Counted from the first letter of the stretch, positions 1 to 18,764 are shown. The stretch is DNA of 64,000 bases from Macrostomum hystrix (GCA_950097015.1 CATNEN010000038.1:4819001-4883000); one strand, 5' to 3'. Notes: generated by a model not told the origin, from the letters alone. Program-made: numbers and translations.

Positions 1-272
1 AAAAATGGACACATGCCCATAAAAAAGAATTGTTTCTTGTTTTACTAGATAAATTGTTTCCATAATACGCACATTTTAAGAATACAAATAGTGTCGAAGA
101 AACTTTAGGAAAAATTACTTAACGCTTGTGTCAAATTTTTCTGGTTAGGCCTACTAATTTCTTTATAAGAACTGCATATAAATTTAGCAGATCTTATCGT
201 TATATTCCATATTTAGTAAAGCCAATCGCTTTCGTTTTTTAAACTTTCTGCAAGTCGCAAGCCTAAGCCGGG

Positions 273-6170
<5,898 letters not shown>

Positions 6171-7040
6171 GCTGTTGAGATGTGAGCTCAGTACAGACTT
6201 GTCCGAGTTCTAGATTAGCTCTATGTGATTTGTTCAGGCTTGTACCAGCCTTGTCCTAGCTGCATCCGAGTTTCCTATCTTTTTTGTGTTTCAATGAGCC
6301 TATTTTTTATTCGCTATTTATCAGTTTTTTTCTATAAGTTAATTTGAATTAGAGTTTCAATATACCAAAATGATTAATAGACTCTATTATGAAGATATTT
6401 GTACCGTTTTGTTTGAAATCAACAACTGCACTGCAATATGCGCGCGATTTTGAATTAAAGACCTCGTGCGAACGTTATTCGAATAGATATAATATGTAAT
6501 AAAAACATTTTATGTACATAGTAAAATTGATTTAGTAGAATAAGTTTATTTATTTGCTTACATATAGTTAGCCATATCGCTGTTATCAGCCCGAAACAGC
6601 TATCTTTGTTGATTATTTTTCGGGTCAAATTGTTATTTACTAGCGCACAATGGACCAGAAAGTCTGATAAAAAAATAACTATATGCTTTATATCTTAGGT
6701 CAAGTGCTCCAGTTTTGTTATAACTGTCAATGTCAATCAATCAATGAGATAATTTATAAATCTTAATCACAGATTCTGTCATTTCTTTGTTTGTTTGCTT
6801 TTCAGTTTTTTGTATTGTTCAGCTATAACTGGCGCAAAGCACGATCTGTTGTCATAGTAACATGTGTACTAATTGACTTACCTATTTTAGCTTTAGTTCG
6901 TCACCTCGCAAAGTTACTTTATCCTAGCTGCTACTATGCGCTTTAACTAGAGCACAATTTTTTGTTATAAAAACGGTTTTTGTGTTTTTTGTCAGTCGCA
7001 ATATTTTCGTGCATTGTAAGACTCCTGAGTCCTCACCTGG
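6171..7040 (+). other. PP1 3'UTR and spacer
   Basis: AT-rich sequence after the PP1 stop. ATTAAA at 6454-6459 and AATAAA at 6498-6503 are the likely polyadenylation hexamers, about 285-330 nt past the stop. I see no further gene to 7040. Confidence 0.5.
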
Positions 7041-7048
7041 GAATTTAA

Positions 7049-7812
7049 ACTAGACACAGGGTGTCCTGTCCTCATTCACTCGGTATCGACCCTAGACACA
7101 GGGTGTCCTGTCCTCATTCACTCGGTATCGACCCTAGACACAGGGTGTCCTGTCCTCATTCACTCGGTATCGACCCTAGACACAGGGTGTCCTGTCCTCA
7201 TTCACTCGGTATCGACCCTAGACACAGGGTGTCCTGTCCTCATTCTCACTCGGTATCGACCCTAGACACAGGGTGTCCTGTCCTCATTCACTCGGTATCG
7301 ACCCTAGACACAGGGTGTCCTGTCCTCATTCACTCGGTATCGACCCTAGACACAGGGTGTCCTGTCCTCATTCTCACTCGGTATCGACCCTAGACACAGG
7401 GTGTCCTGTCCTCATTCTCACTCGGTATCGACCCTAGACACAGGGTGTCCTGTCCTCATTCACTCGGTATCGACCCTAGACACAGGGTGTCCTGTCCTCA
7501 TTCACTCGGTATCGACCCTAGACACAGGGTGTCCTGTCCTCATTCACTCGGTATCGACCCTAGACACAGGGTGTCCTGTCCTCATTCACTCGGTATCGAC
7601 CCTAGACACAGGGTGTCCTGTCCTCATTCTCACTCGGTATCGACCCTAGACACAGGGTGTCCTGTCCTCATTCACTCGGTATCGACCCTAGACACAGGGT
7701 GTCCTGTACTTATTCACTCGGTATCGACCCTAGACACAGGGTGTCCTGTCCTCATTCACTCGGTATCGACCCTAGACACAGGGTGTCCTGTACTTATTCA
7801 CTCGGTATCGTG
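7049..7812. repeat. 42/44-bp minisatellite, about 18 copies
   Basis: Intergenic array whose unit contains CTAGACACAGGGTGTCCTGT followed by a CATTCACTCGGTATCGACC segment. Some units have a 2-bp insertion (CATTCTCACTC), giving 44 bp. Two units near the end share the same CTACTT... variant (GTCCTGTACTTATTC), evidence of local unit copying. Overlapping ORFs here are artefacts. Confidence 0.95.
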
Positions 7813-8290
7813 AATGTGAAGATAGCATGATAATGCTTTCTATTATTATTCTGCTAAGCACAGGTGGCGTGTAGTTTTTACCTAGGCCACCTCTGTGTGT
7901 GACAGAGTAGTCGCTATGCAGTAGTAATATGCGTCTTATAAAAAAATAATTTTCAAGCCAGTGGCTTGTTTTTTCTTCTTTATTTTATCAGTTCTGTCCT
8001 GTTTTGTGCTGTCATTCTGTATCTTAACCATAGTCCTAAACTCATGCTCTGTTCTGTCTCAAATGGAGATTTTCTATCGTGAATAAAACGAAATCGATAA
8101 GCAAAATAGATCAGATTCAATCAAAAGTATCAGGTAATTTTGTTGTCATCGAGTAAAACTTTTAAAATGAAAAAATGAATTCAATTTCTACGGATTCTTT
8201 TAGTTTTTTGACTTGCTCACAAACTGCTGAATGCTGACTCGCGATCATCCAACTTTCAAGGCAGTCTGAGCATGTTTAACCCATTCTCGA
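7813..8290. other. Unique AT-rich spacer between two arrays
   Basis: No ORF, RNA gene or transposon signature seen. It separates the 42-bp and 41-bp arrays. Confidence 0.4.
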
Positions 8291-9640
8291 TCTGCTCACA
8301 GTACACCCGTACCTGTTAGTCTAGGTCTTCACCTGCTCACAGTACACCCGTACCTGTTAGTCTAGGTCTTCACCTGCTCACAGTATACACATACCTGTTA
8401 GTCTAGGTCTTCACCTGCTCACAGTACACCCGTACCTGTTAGTCTAGGTCCTCACCTGTTCGAAGTACACCCATACCTGTTAGTCTAGGTCTTCACCTGC
8501 TCACAGTACACCCGTACCTGTTAGTCTAGGTCCTCACCTGCTCACAGTACACCCGTACCTGTTAGTCTAGGTCTTCACCTGCTCACAGTATACACATACC
8601 TGTTAGTCTAGGTCTTCACCTGCTCACAGTACACCCGTACCTGTTAGTCTAGGTCCTTACCTGTTCGAAGTACACCCATACCTGTTAGTCTAGGTCTTCA
8701 CCTGCTCACAGTATACACATACCTGTTAGTCTAGGTCTTCACCTGCTCACAGTATACACATACATGTTAGTCTAGGTCTTCACCTGCTCACAGTACACCC
8801 GTACCTGTTAGTCTTGGTCTTCACCTGCTCACAGTACACCCGTACCTGTTAGTCTAGGTCTTCACCTGCTCACAGTACACCCATACCTGTTAGTCTAGGT
8901 CCTCACCTGTTCACAGTATACACATACCTGTTAGTCTAGGTCCTCACCTGTTCACAGTACACCCATACCTGTTAGTCTAGGTCCTCACCTGTTCACAGTA
9001 TACACATACCTGTTAGTCTAGGTCTTCACCTGCTCACAGTACACCCGTACCTGTTAGTCTAGGTCTTCACCTGCTCACAGTACACCCATACCTGTTAGTC
9101 TAGGTCTTCACCTGTTCACAGTATACACATACATGTTAGTCTAGGTCTTCACCTGCTCACAGTACACCCGTACCTGTTAGTCTAGGTCTTCACCTGCTCA
9201 CAGTATACACATACATGTTAGTCTAGGTCTTCACCTGCTCACAGTACACCCGTACCTGTTAGTCTTGGTCTTCACCTGCTCACAGTACACCCGTACCTGT
9301 TAGTCTAGGTCTTCACCTGCTCACAGTACACCCATACCTGTTAGTCTAGGTCCTCACCTGTTCACAGTATACACATACCTGTTAGTCTAGGTCTTCACCT
9401 GCTCACAGTACACCCGTACCTGTTAGTCTAGGTCCTCACCTGTTCACAGTATACACATACCTGTTAGTCTAGGTCCTCACCTGTTCACAGTATACACATA
9501 CCTGTTAGTCTAGGTCTTCACCTGCTCACAGTACACCCATACCTGTTAGTCTAGGTCCTCACCTGTTCACAGTATACACATACCTGTTAGTCTAGGTCTT
9601 CACCTGTTCACAGTATACACATACCTGTTAGTCTAGGTCG
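8291..9640. repeat. 41-bp minisatellite, about 33 copies
   Basis: Unit contains TACCTGTTAGTCTAGGTC and CACCTGCTCACAGTACAC. Alternating variants (GTACACCCGTAC, GTACACCCATAC, GTATACACATAC) recur in blocks, so multi-unit segments have been re-duplicated. Each unit has a CACCTG E-box. The array lies downstream of the 3' end of DNAAF5. Confidence 0.95.
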
Positions 9641-9899
9641 TATTATTAGACAGTTTAGCAACACAATTTAGGTTTAAGCACTTGCAGGGTTGTTTCGCAA
9701 GGACAGGAAATCATTAAAATGTACTTTTAAAGCTAACATTTAACGTTATTTAAACTTATAGTAAAAAGTGTTATCAGTTGTTCCAGTTTGTAGCAGAAAA
9801 AACCGCATCTAAAAATCAGCCTTCAAATTTTGATTGGCAGAAAAAAGTTTGCCCTAATTGTTATTTTTTACTCCAGCCAATTAGGATTTGAAGGCAGGT

Positions 9900-9905
9900 T
9901 TTATT
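9900..9905 (-). terminator. Polyadenylation signal of DNAAF5
   Basis: AATAAA on the minus strand, 28 nt past the DNAAF5 stop codon. It would give a very short 3'UTR. Confidence 0.5.
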
Positions 9906-9932
9906 TTACTTGTTTTGGCGGCACAAGTTCGG

Positions 9933-12900
9933 TCACGAGTCCTGACTGCTGGCGCCGCACTCAGACAGCAGGCGGCTCAGCAGGCCGTCGTCTCGATGCT
10001 TGTGTCGCACCCGGCCGACCTCTTCGGCCAGCAGGCGGGGGTGCAGAGGGCCGGCGACGGACAGGACGCCGTAGACGGCTGACTGAATGCGCGGCTCCTG
10101 ATCGTCCAGATGCACCAGCAGGCCGCGGTAGATGTCCTGCGGGACGGGGTTCGATTCTCGAAAACCTCAACCTGATGACTCAGTGACTCTGATCTGGGGC
10201 AAGATCAGAATCTCACCCTTTGGACTAGAAAAAATATCTCACAAACTGGACTAGATCAAAATCTCAGAATCAGAATCAGAAACGGAGCAATGAAAACCTC
10301 ACCCTGAACTAGGAGACATCGAAAAAAGTAATTAATCGGTGGCTGAGCTCACCTGGAGGTGCGCAGCGTACAGGTCCGGAGAAGCCTTGAAGCTGTCGCT
10401 GGTGGCAGCGAGCCAGGCCAGCCAGGCCTCGCAGGCGCTCAGGCGGACAATGTCACTGGCGTCGTCCAGCCTTTTCACCAGGCTCGGATAGAAGGCGTGC
10501 AGCTTGTCGCTGTCTATGGCCGAACCCGTCCGGGCCAGGACGCGGCCCAAGCAGCGGCAGGCGAGGTGGCGCGTCTCTTGGGAGTCGTCCTCCAGCAGGG
10601 AGCCCAGCACAGCCAGCAGCTCGTCAAGGACTGGCGCTAGAGGCGAGGTCGCTTGGTCGTCGTCATCTTCGGCGGTGTTGTCGCCGGATCCAGCGAGCAG
10701 GGTCCAGAGGCAGGCGACGGCGACTCGGCGAATGGCTTCGGCTGTTCGGCCGGCCCGCCAGCGACAGTTGGGAAGAATGAGGTCGGCCACAATTGACGGG
10801 GTGTGCTTAGACAGCTGGCCCTGCGGTGGTCGAGGCTTTAAGTTCAGTTTTTTGGGATCGTTTAATGGGGATTACAAATAGAAACGACCATTTTAGACAC
10901 AAGATGAAGGATTTAGGGATCTTGTATTGCTGGGTATGCGGATACAGGATTAGTGGACATACGGATTAAGGATTAGTGGACATCCGGATTAAGGATTATT
11001 GTACATATTGATTAAGGATTAGTTTGCATGTGGATTATGGATTATTGTATATTCGGACTAAGGATTAGTAGACATCGGGTTAAGGATTTGTGATTATGAA
11101 GATTTACGAGCTAGAATCGCATTCGGATTACTGAGATGGGGATCCGGAGTTAAAATACGAATGTGAATACTCCGATAGGCCGATTAGAAAGGATTACAGA
11201 GTAGCCGAGGGATCAGCAGGTATTAGTGGACACTTACACAGGAGTCCACAGTCTCCGCACTCCTGGCGCACAACCGGGCCAGCAGCAGGAACAGTTTCAG
11301 CCGCAGCTCGACGTCCTTGTCAACGTGAAGGCAGGTGCGAAACACGACCAGGAGTTCGGCCAGGTGGGCACCGACAACGGGACCTGCCTCCAGGCACAGC
11401 GTGTCCAAGATGGCCCGCTCGAAGGAGTGCTTCGTCCAATCGGCATGTGTCACCTGAAGCGTGACAGAAGCGAGGATCCGGTGGGTTTGGGTCTGAGGAT
11501 CCAGTGGGTTTGGGTCTGAGGATCCAGTGGGTTTGGGTCTGAGGATCCGGTGGGTTTGGGTCTGAGGATCCGGTGGGTTTGGGTCTGAGGATCCGGTGGG
11601 TTTGGGTCTGAGGATCCGGTGGGTTTGGGTCTGAGGATCCGGTGGGTTTGGATCTGAGGATCCGGTGGGTTTGGGTCTGAGGATCCGGTGGGTTTGGGTC
11701 TGAGGATCCGGTGGGTTTGGGTCTGAGGATCCGGTGGGTTTGGGTCTGAGGATCCAGTGGGTTTGGGTCTGAGGATCCGGTGGGTTTGGGTCTGAGGATC
11801 CGGTGGGTTGGCCTGAGGATCCGGTGGGTTGGCCTGAGGATCCGGTGGGTTGTGTGACAGTCACGCACCTTCAACCTGTCCAGGCATGTGCTGAAGTATT
11901 TCCGGTGCAGCGCAGCCAGGCAGGCGGGATACGGGAGGCCCAGCCGCTCAGACAGTCGCGACAGCTGGGCGCGGCACTCGGCCAGCAGCTGCTGCTGGGG
12001 CGGCAGGCCGTCGTCGGCCAAGTCGGCCGCACCGAGGTCATCCTTGACGCCTGGCAGAGTCATGACAGCCAAGATGGTGTAGTACACAGGCTCCGCCAGC
12101 TGCTCCATCTGTTGGTGGCGTGCAATCACAGCATTGAACAAATACTTCTGGGTATGTCCTATGTCCAGGCCATACTACTGAATTGGCTGTTGTGAGTAGT
12201 GATAATTGGAAATGGAAATATAAATCGCGAGGGTAAGTAATCTAGACAAGTAAAATCTAAGGACTGGCGGGTTGGGCAGGTGAGGTGAAGGGAGAGACAT
12301 GGCTCAGATCCAGGATTGCAAATGAGCTCTCACAGTCAGTGGGTCGCAAACGCCGATGAGGCTCTCAACGCAGTGCAGCAGCCGCCGCTTTGTCTCCAGG
12401 CCGTAGGCGCCGCAGGCAACATCGCTGGCTGCCAGGGCGGCGGCCACCTCGGGCAGCAGGGGCCGGGCCAGGCCGGGGTCAGCGCCAGCCAGCAGGCGGG
12501 ACAGAACCCGCAGGGCGCAGGCGAGCTGGCGGTTGCCGTCGGCTGACCGTTTAATGTGCGGCCCGACCAGGCGCCACCAGAGGCCGGGCTCGGCGAAGTG
12601 GCTGGCGTAGACAATCGCCGTGTCGACTCCGCGGCGAACTCCGGGCTCGTCGTCGGCCGCGGCCCGATAGGCGGCGGTCAGTAGAGTCTCCAGATGCTGG
12701 GTGGAGTAAGACTCGGCTGACAGCACGAGATGGGGCAGCAGCTGCGCGGACTTCAGGCGCGTGGCGGTCACCCAGTCTGACAGGTCTCGCGACAGCGGAG
12801 GAAGGATCTGGGCAGCGGGATGGGGAAGTGCGTGCCACAATGACAATCTGATCTCTAGGTCATTGCTGTGGTTAATGACCATCTGATCTGATCTCTAGGT

Positions 12901-15900
12901 CATTGCTGTGGTTAATGACCAGCTGATCTGATCTCTAGGTCATTGCTGTGGTGACTGACCATCTGATCTGATCTCTAGGTCATTGCTGTGATTAATGACC
13001 AGCTGATCTGATCTCTAGGTCATTGCTGTGGTTAATGACCAGCTGATCTGATCTCTAGGTCATTGCTGTGGTGACTGACCATCTGATCTGATCTCTAGGT
13101 CATTGCTGTGATTAATGACCAGCTGATCTGATCTCTAGGTCATTGCTGTGGTGACTGACCATCTGATCTGATCTCTAGGTCATTGCTGTGATTAATGACC
13201 AGCTGATCTGATCTCTAGGTCATTGCTGTGGTTAATGACCAGCTGATCTGATCTCTAGGTCATTGCTGTGGTTAATGACCAGCTGATCTGATCTCTAGAT
13301 CATTGCTGTGATTAATGACCAGCTGATCTGATCTCTAGGTCATTGCTGTGATTAATGACCATCTGATCTGATCACTAGGTCATTGCTGTGATTAATGACC
13401 ATCTGATCTGATCTCTAGGTCATTGCTGTGGTTAATGACCATCTGATCTGATCTCTAGGTCATTGCTGTGATTAATGACCATCTGATCTGATCTCTAGGT
13501 CATTGCTGTGGTTAATGACCATCTGATCTGATCACTAGGTCATTGCTGTGATTAATGACCATCTTCAGGATTTGATCTCTAGGTCATTGCTGTGGTTAAT
13601 GATTATCTGATCTGATCTCTAGGTCATTGCTGTGGTTAATGACCATCTGATCTGATCTGAGCTAGGTCATTGCTGTGGTGACTGACCAACTGATGTCTAG
13701 ATTATAGCACTGTTTAATTACCATATCAGATTTTTTTAAGTTTATAGTGTTTGTATTTGTTTAACCTTATTAAGCTTGTCATCTTCTCACAGTTGTAAAT
13801 CTGCTTGAAAACTGACCTTGGACAGGTTGCGATTAACCAGGGTGCGACAGCCCAGGTTTGGTCTCTTAGCTGGAGGCAGCGGATAGTGTGCTGGGCATGG
13901 AGTGGCAAAGTCCTGCTTGTCCTTCAGGTCCTCCTCATTCTCTGTCTCAAACTTGGCACCTGGATACGAAATGAAATATGATCAATTATTACACTGACAC
14001 AGTTTTATAAAGACACATAAAGAGAGCTATTTTTGTTTTTTAATTGCTATTTATAAAATTATAAAATTATTTTGTTGCTTTTTATGCATGCTTCTCATCG
14101 ACTTATAATATTTAGCTATAAGGTACTGCATATTTTAAGTTTCTCTTATATATACAACAACATAAACAGCTAACAATTTAGACAAGTTAAAAAGTATTAT
14201 AATATCGAACAAATAGCTAGTATCCATGCTAAAAAGCATAGCAAATAATTTAGCTAGTCTGCTAAAAAATAGTTGTATTACATTTTCTATAGTTAAATGG
14301 TTAACTAAAATTCACATTAGTAATTATTTTTTAAGTTGGTTTGTTTTTTATTTGCCCAGCCAAAATTTAAGTCAATGTAACTTGTTGTATAAAAGATAAT
14401 ACAAGCTAGATATGCCACTTTTGTTAAGGTAGCTATTTATTGATATTTTAGTAGCTAAATAAAACAGCCATTGGCCTAACTACCACTATTATTTAGGATA
14501 GCTAGGGTAATGATCAACCAAACAAGAATGTGTATTTTTTTACTTCAAACATAAGCTAGGCCCTACAGATTTTCTATTTAAGATATGATGATAAATCAAA
14601 AGCCAAGTTATAGAAAACAGTTACATCTTTCTAAAAAGTATCTGCTTTTGCTATTTTATCAAATAGAAAAAAGTTATTCCTGCTTTTTTATCTAAAACCG
14701 AACAATGATTTTCATGTATCTTCAAAAAACTGAGAATTTGATGTTTGGTTTTACAATTTGAGTGAGTGGTTTAATCTTATTTGAAGGAGTGAACTATCAT
14801 GAATTATGTAATTTGAAAGCATTTTTCATGCTCTATAAATAACTACATTTATGGTCATTTAATTGGCAAGCAACCACATACAATCTTCATCTAAAGTACA
14901 TACTGAAAAATGTTGGTAAAAAGTATGCTTTTGCAATAAAAATTTCTACTGAAACATCAATGTCTTTCTTTCCTTTTAATGCTTTATTGCACATCATGCC
15001 TCAGGTTATAGATAATTTCTTTAACTTTCAAATTATTTGTTCTGTGAAACACAATAGCTTGTTTCTGTTTGGCATGAGACCAAGGAAGAAGTCAAAATTC
15101 TTGTTCGGTTTTGAAGATACACTGTTTGGTTGAAGATACATTACCCTAGTTATGTATATAAACATATAATACTATATAAATATTATAAACACATACTATA
15201 ATATAGGCCACAAGTTAACCAGGCTGTGAGTTATACAAGTTTTTGTTAAAGTATCGAACAGTTAGTCAAATTTCTAGTTTCAAAAAATTAGGGTTAGGCT
15301 TAGCCTGTTTTATTTATAAACAGGAACATAAAATTTACTAAATCATACATTGTCACTTTTCATTTTTTCTCCAACTCACCAATGTCATTCCAGAAGGCTT
15401 CAGATTTTTCAACAATTGAAGGAATCTCATCAGATAGTCCAGTCAGAAGCAAAGGGATTAACTTGTGAAAAAATGAATATCGGTCTGGCAAATCTAGAAG
15501 CCAGGTGCCAACAATATTAATCACTTCCTCACGAACCAGGGGCGAATCATCAAATAGTCTCTGTGCCAGATGACTAAGAACTTCATCAACGAACTTCCCT
15601 GACCCAAATTGAATCACATCACCAATGGTCCTTATTACTTCCTTCCTCACTTTTGAATGTTGATGCGAAACATTGTGAAGCAATGGCTTGATAAATTTCT
15701 CTGTGAATGAGTAGAAGTAGCCCTCTGTCAGCTTGGCTAAGTTGCTTAGGGTTACGCAAGTCTGCTTCTTCACCTCGTGGAAGGCATCATCGAGGAGCTG
15801 AACTATGACCTGAGAAAATTCGGCTAGATATAGCTGCGAATTCTTCTGGAGCTTGTTGATTAACGTGTCAAGGAGTACAGCCATTTTAAGTCGAAGTTCC

Positions 15901-16262
15901 TCGGATGGCTCTGTAAGATCCTTTTGACCAACTCGACCTACGAGAACATTTACAACAGTAGTGCAAACTGGTTGAGGCAAATCATTAGCAACCTTCACGA
16001 AGTAAGTGACAATGTCAATAGCCTTTTCTCGAATTTGCTCTGTCTGATCCGAGAAGCTTGAAGCTAAGTACTTAGTAGAGTAGGAAAGAAATTGCTTTGT
16101 CTGCTCCTGCTCAACCTCTGAACTTAGGCTGCCGAAATGCTCGGTTGACTTTGTCCATATGGCTTCAAGAGACTTTTTGCGTTGGAATCTCGAAGCTTCT
16201 CCATCTGCTAGCAGCTCAAAGCTCCTAGATAAATCTCTTATTAAATCATCGACCGAGGCCAT
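9933..16262 (-). CDS. DNAAF5: Dynein axonemal assembly factor 5 (HEATR2), complete, 7 exons
   Basis: Cytoplasmic HEAT-repeat protein needed to pre-assemble axonemal dynein arms; its presence implies motile cilia. Exons in transcript order: 16262-15380, 13959-13817, 12807-12334, 12147-11869, 11453-11238, 10820-10353, 10136-9933. All have GT-AG borders and compatible phases, giving 888 residues (about 855 in human). Exon 1 starts [11 protein letters not shown] and carries the family segment [20 protein letters not shown]. Exon 2 reads [14 protein letters not shown] and [14 protein letters not shown]. Exon 3 has [20 protein letters not shown] and TQHLETLL. Exon 6 has the [19 protein letters not shown] and [19 protein letters not shown] segments. 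Exon 7 has [17 protein letters not shown] and ends [13 protein letters not shown]. Antiparallel alpha-helical HEAT repeats run throughout. Introns 2 and 4 hold private minisatellites; introns 5 and 6 hold decayed ones. The C-terminal half is more alanine-rich than vertebrate homologues. Confidence 0.95.
10145..10320. repeat. Decayed short repeat in DNAAF5 intron 6
   Basis: The words AAAACCTCA, AGAATCTCA and AAATCTCA recur irregularly at about 25-45-bp spacing across the 216-bp intron. Too degenerate to define a unit; probably an eroded minisatellite. Confidence 0.35.
10925..11110. repeat. Decayed minisatellite (about 25-28 bp) in DNAAF5 intron 5
   Basis: GGATTAAGGATTAGTGGACAT and close variants recur about six times with substitutions and small indels. 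This looks like an old array that is no longer homogenised. Confidence 0.65.
11473..11855. repeat. 23-bp minisatellite, about 16 copies, DNAAF5 intron 4
   Basis: Plus-strand unit core GAGGATCCGGTGGGTTTGGG, with one BamHI site (GGATCC) per unit. In transcript orientation it starts about 14 nt after the 5' splice site at 11868 and ends about 20 nt before the acceptor, so it fills the intron. The units nearest the donor are shorter (TTGGCCTGA variant). Confidence 0.95.
12840..13690. repeat. 40-bp minisatellite with internal inverted repeat, about 21 copies, DNAAF5 intron 2
   Basis: Each unit holds GGTCATT, a 9-nt spacer of type GCTGTGATT, then AATGACC, a perfect 7-bp inverted repeat, followed by a CTGATCTGATCTCTA linker. 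Variants (ATTAATGACC, GTTAATGACC, GTGACTGACC) alternate in blocks. The array occupies most of the intron between exons 2 and 3. Confidence 0.95.
13960..15379 (-). other. DNAAF5 intron 1, AT-rich, no array
   Basis: This 1.4-kb intron is strongly AT-rich with no tandem repeat, ORF or transposon I can define. The donor (GTGAGTTGG) at its exon 1 end and the acceptor before GTGCCAAG are clear. Confidence 0.6.
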
Positions 16263-16593
16263 GTCAATTTAGTTAGCAAACTAAAATAACTTCATTCAAT
16301 TTTTCAAGCAATAAATCAATTATCTGTAGGACCGTTACGAGTTTCAATTCGCAGCGTAAAAAGCACGCTTGCATTATAAGTCAAACATTCTTCGTTTCAA
16401 ATGACACATTTTATATGTACTCTAACAAACTGTAAAATCTGATGCAAGTTAAGAAAATGCCCCTGTCTTTTTTATTTCTTGCGTCAGTAAAAAAGAAATA
16501 TGCTAGCTAGATGCGAAGGCAAATACGCCCAATGTATTTGCGCTTTAAAACGTCTTGATTAGGTAAGTCACTTATATAAAATTAATAAAATTA

Positions 16594-16762
16594 TCAAGGA
16601 CCACTAGAAGAAGAAAGACGGTACACTTCGTTTCAGGAAAAAATAAAATTCAAATAAATAACTAATTCATTAATTATTATCAATCGTTACTTGTTAATAT
16701 TACTTAATTAATATTCATTGTTAAGAAGCGAAGTTTCCCGTCCTTTTTCTAATGGTCCTTGA
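16594..16762. mobile_element. Short hairpin MITE upstream of DNAAF5
   Basis: Inverted arms of about 40 bp (16594-16634 and 16725-16762) share TCAAGGACCA at the tips and GAAGCGAAGT/ACTTCGTTTC at the inner ends, with about seven mismatches. The 90-bp centre is almost pure A/T. There is no clear target-site duplication and no coding capacity. It sits about 330 bp upstream of the DNAAF5 start codon. Confidence 0.55.
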
Positions 16763-17690
16763 AACATATCCCTTTTTTATAGAACTCCCCTACGACCTAA
16801 GGCGTAAAGTCTAGGACTCTGCACCTAATGATCCTATCTGGACTTGATATTTACATGTCAGATACACATGCATATACCAAGGCTGATAAATGTTTCCACA
16901 GAAACTACTTAAACTACCTAGGAAGTAAAGTACGTAAAGGTAGTAAAGGTAGGTTAAGTAGGGCCTAGTCCCTGTGTTCCATATATTATCGTATCGTTCG
17001 TCGTGAGGCAGATGGGCCTCTTTTCTAGTCAATAGGAATATATTATTATGGGCATTTTTTAAAGTATATCATATGATGCACCGTTGAAGATCGAGCAAAA
17101 CACAATGAGAGAAGTCGGGACATTATAACCCCAACATTATAACCCCAGAAAATTTAATAATTTCCCGCTATGAAACAAAGGCATGGTTTAAAATATGAGG
17201 CTTTTGCGCATAAAAACTAAAATGGATCATTTTTATTACAATCAAAAACTGCAGTTTAAAATATTCAATCGACCCTGTTGAAATATAAAACAATAACATT
17301 TTTGTCCTATTTTGATATGTCAGTACGTGTCAAAGTTAACTACAATTAAACAGCTCTCATTAAGATTTGGCTTAGATTTGTGTGTTTTTCATCCTAATCT
17401 GCATTTTCGTATTGTCATGGAACAATTATCAAACACTATAGTTTCATTTAATTTCAACTCATGCTGAAAGTCATTCATTACATGTGGATTTAATTATCTT
17501 TTATTTAATGCTCTCACTTCGTATCAATTAGTTTATCTGAAATAAAAAAACTGTTTAGTTATGACGCCATTGGCACCATATTGTTGTCGCTTTTGTAAGT
17601 TCTGTTTATTTCCTTCCCCAGTAAATATATTTATAAAAAGCTGACACAAAAGCGAAAAAATCTTAAAACCTTCGAAGCACAAATTAAAGG
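16763..17690. other. AT-rich spacer, no gene seen
   Basis: No supported ORF. A small direct repeat, CATTATAACCCCA, occurs twice near 17124-17150. Confidence 0.4.
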
Positions 17691-17935
17691 CTAGAGTTTC
17701 ACGGAGTGGATAAAGACACAGGTGAGAGAGTTTCACGGAGTGGATAAAGACACAGGTGAGAGAGTTTCACGGAGTGGATTAAGACACAGGTGAGAGAGTT
17801 TCACGGAGTGGATAAAGACACAGGTGTGAGAGTTCCACGGACTGGTTAAAGATACAGGTGAGAGTTCCACGGACTGATTAAAGATACAGGTGAGAGTTCC
17901 ACGGACTGGTTAAAGATTCAGGTGAGAGTTCACAT
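17690..17935. repeat. 32-bp minisatellite, about 7 copies
   Basis: Unit core GTTTCACGGAGTGGATAAAG followed by ACACAGGTGAGAGA. The distal units shift to GTTCCACGGACTGGTTAAAG. A single copy of the same core (CACGGAGTGGATAAAGACAC) recurs at about 22096-22115, on the far side of the 16-bp array. Confidence 0.9.
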
Positions 17936-18764
17936 AATTAATAGGCAAGTAGTTATGCAATGCGAGTTTTAACAAAAGTAAACAGTCTTGGTCCCTTGAA
18001 CAGGGATCACAGTATGCAAACTTGGAGCATTTTGTTATTGACTGCGACATTCTACGACCCAATGAGCTTTGGGTATGTTGACTAACTGACTTTCTGCTCT
18101 CTAGCTGCACTTAGCAGGGTGACAGGTAAATTTGTTAAGTAAATTGGCATCACTGGCTTACAGTTCAAGGTAGACAGTCAAAGTGCTGTTATATATAGCA
18201 TCACTTATCTGTCAGTCTGTGCATCCTTAACTAGCTTTTCTCTAATTGTGCCTTCGCTTTTGAAGTGGCTCTGCCGCATTGCGAATGACAAATGCTTTCT
18301 TAAGAATCCGTGCTCCCTCAAACCATTCCATATTTGGATTACTTTCCTTTGAGCTATAGCTCGGTTTTTAGAAGCAGACAAAAGCCAAACTTGCATACTA
18401 GCTTCAGATATTCTGAGTACTTTCTGTTCTAGAATGCTATAAATATTATATACCATACTACAAACAATAATTACACGGCTCAGAATCAGCAGATACCTAA
18501 TGCACAGCAAGCAGGATCTTAACTCTGGCTAATTAAATGTTTTCACATATGTGCTGGGAGGGTTGAAGCGCAAATGACAGACTGTGAAACCAAGACTCAG
18601 GGGCGTTACTTTTGTGAGATGCAACGGAAACTTGATAACTCTCCCTGCGCCAGTGCATTTCGGGAGGAAGATTGATAGACGCTGATGATGAAGCTGGAAA
18701 CACTTGAAAGGTCGCCTGACGGCGCTAGAAGTCAGAAACATCACGTGTAAGCTAGAAACTTCCC

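Noticed and set aside
8291-9640. CRISPR-like regular direct repeats (also at 7.0 and 33 kb)
   Set aside because: Units are contiguous with no unique spacers, and the context is eukaryotic.
10145-10160. B-box-like GGGTTCGATTCTCG on the plus strand
   Set aside because: No A box at the right distance and no cloverleaf; it overlaps a DNAAF5 intron-exon border.
17980-18110. Possible reverse-transcriptase C-terminal relic (LEHFVIDCDILR reading)
   Set aside because: Only about 20 residues resemble the non-LTR pattern, the expected upstream cysteines are absent and no RT core is nearby.
18205-18744. Minus-strand ORFs of 71 and 101 codons
   Set aside because: No recognisable domain, no splice or codon support; adjacent to the satellite.
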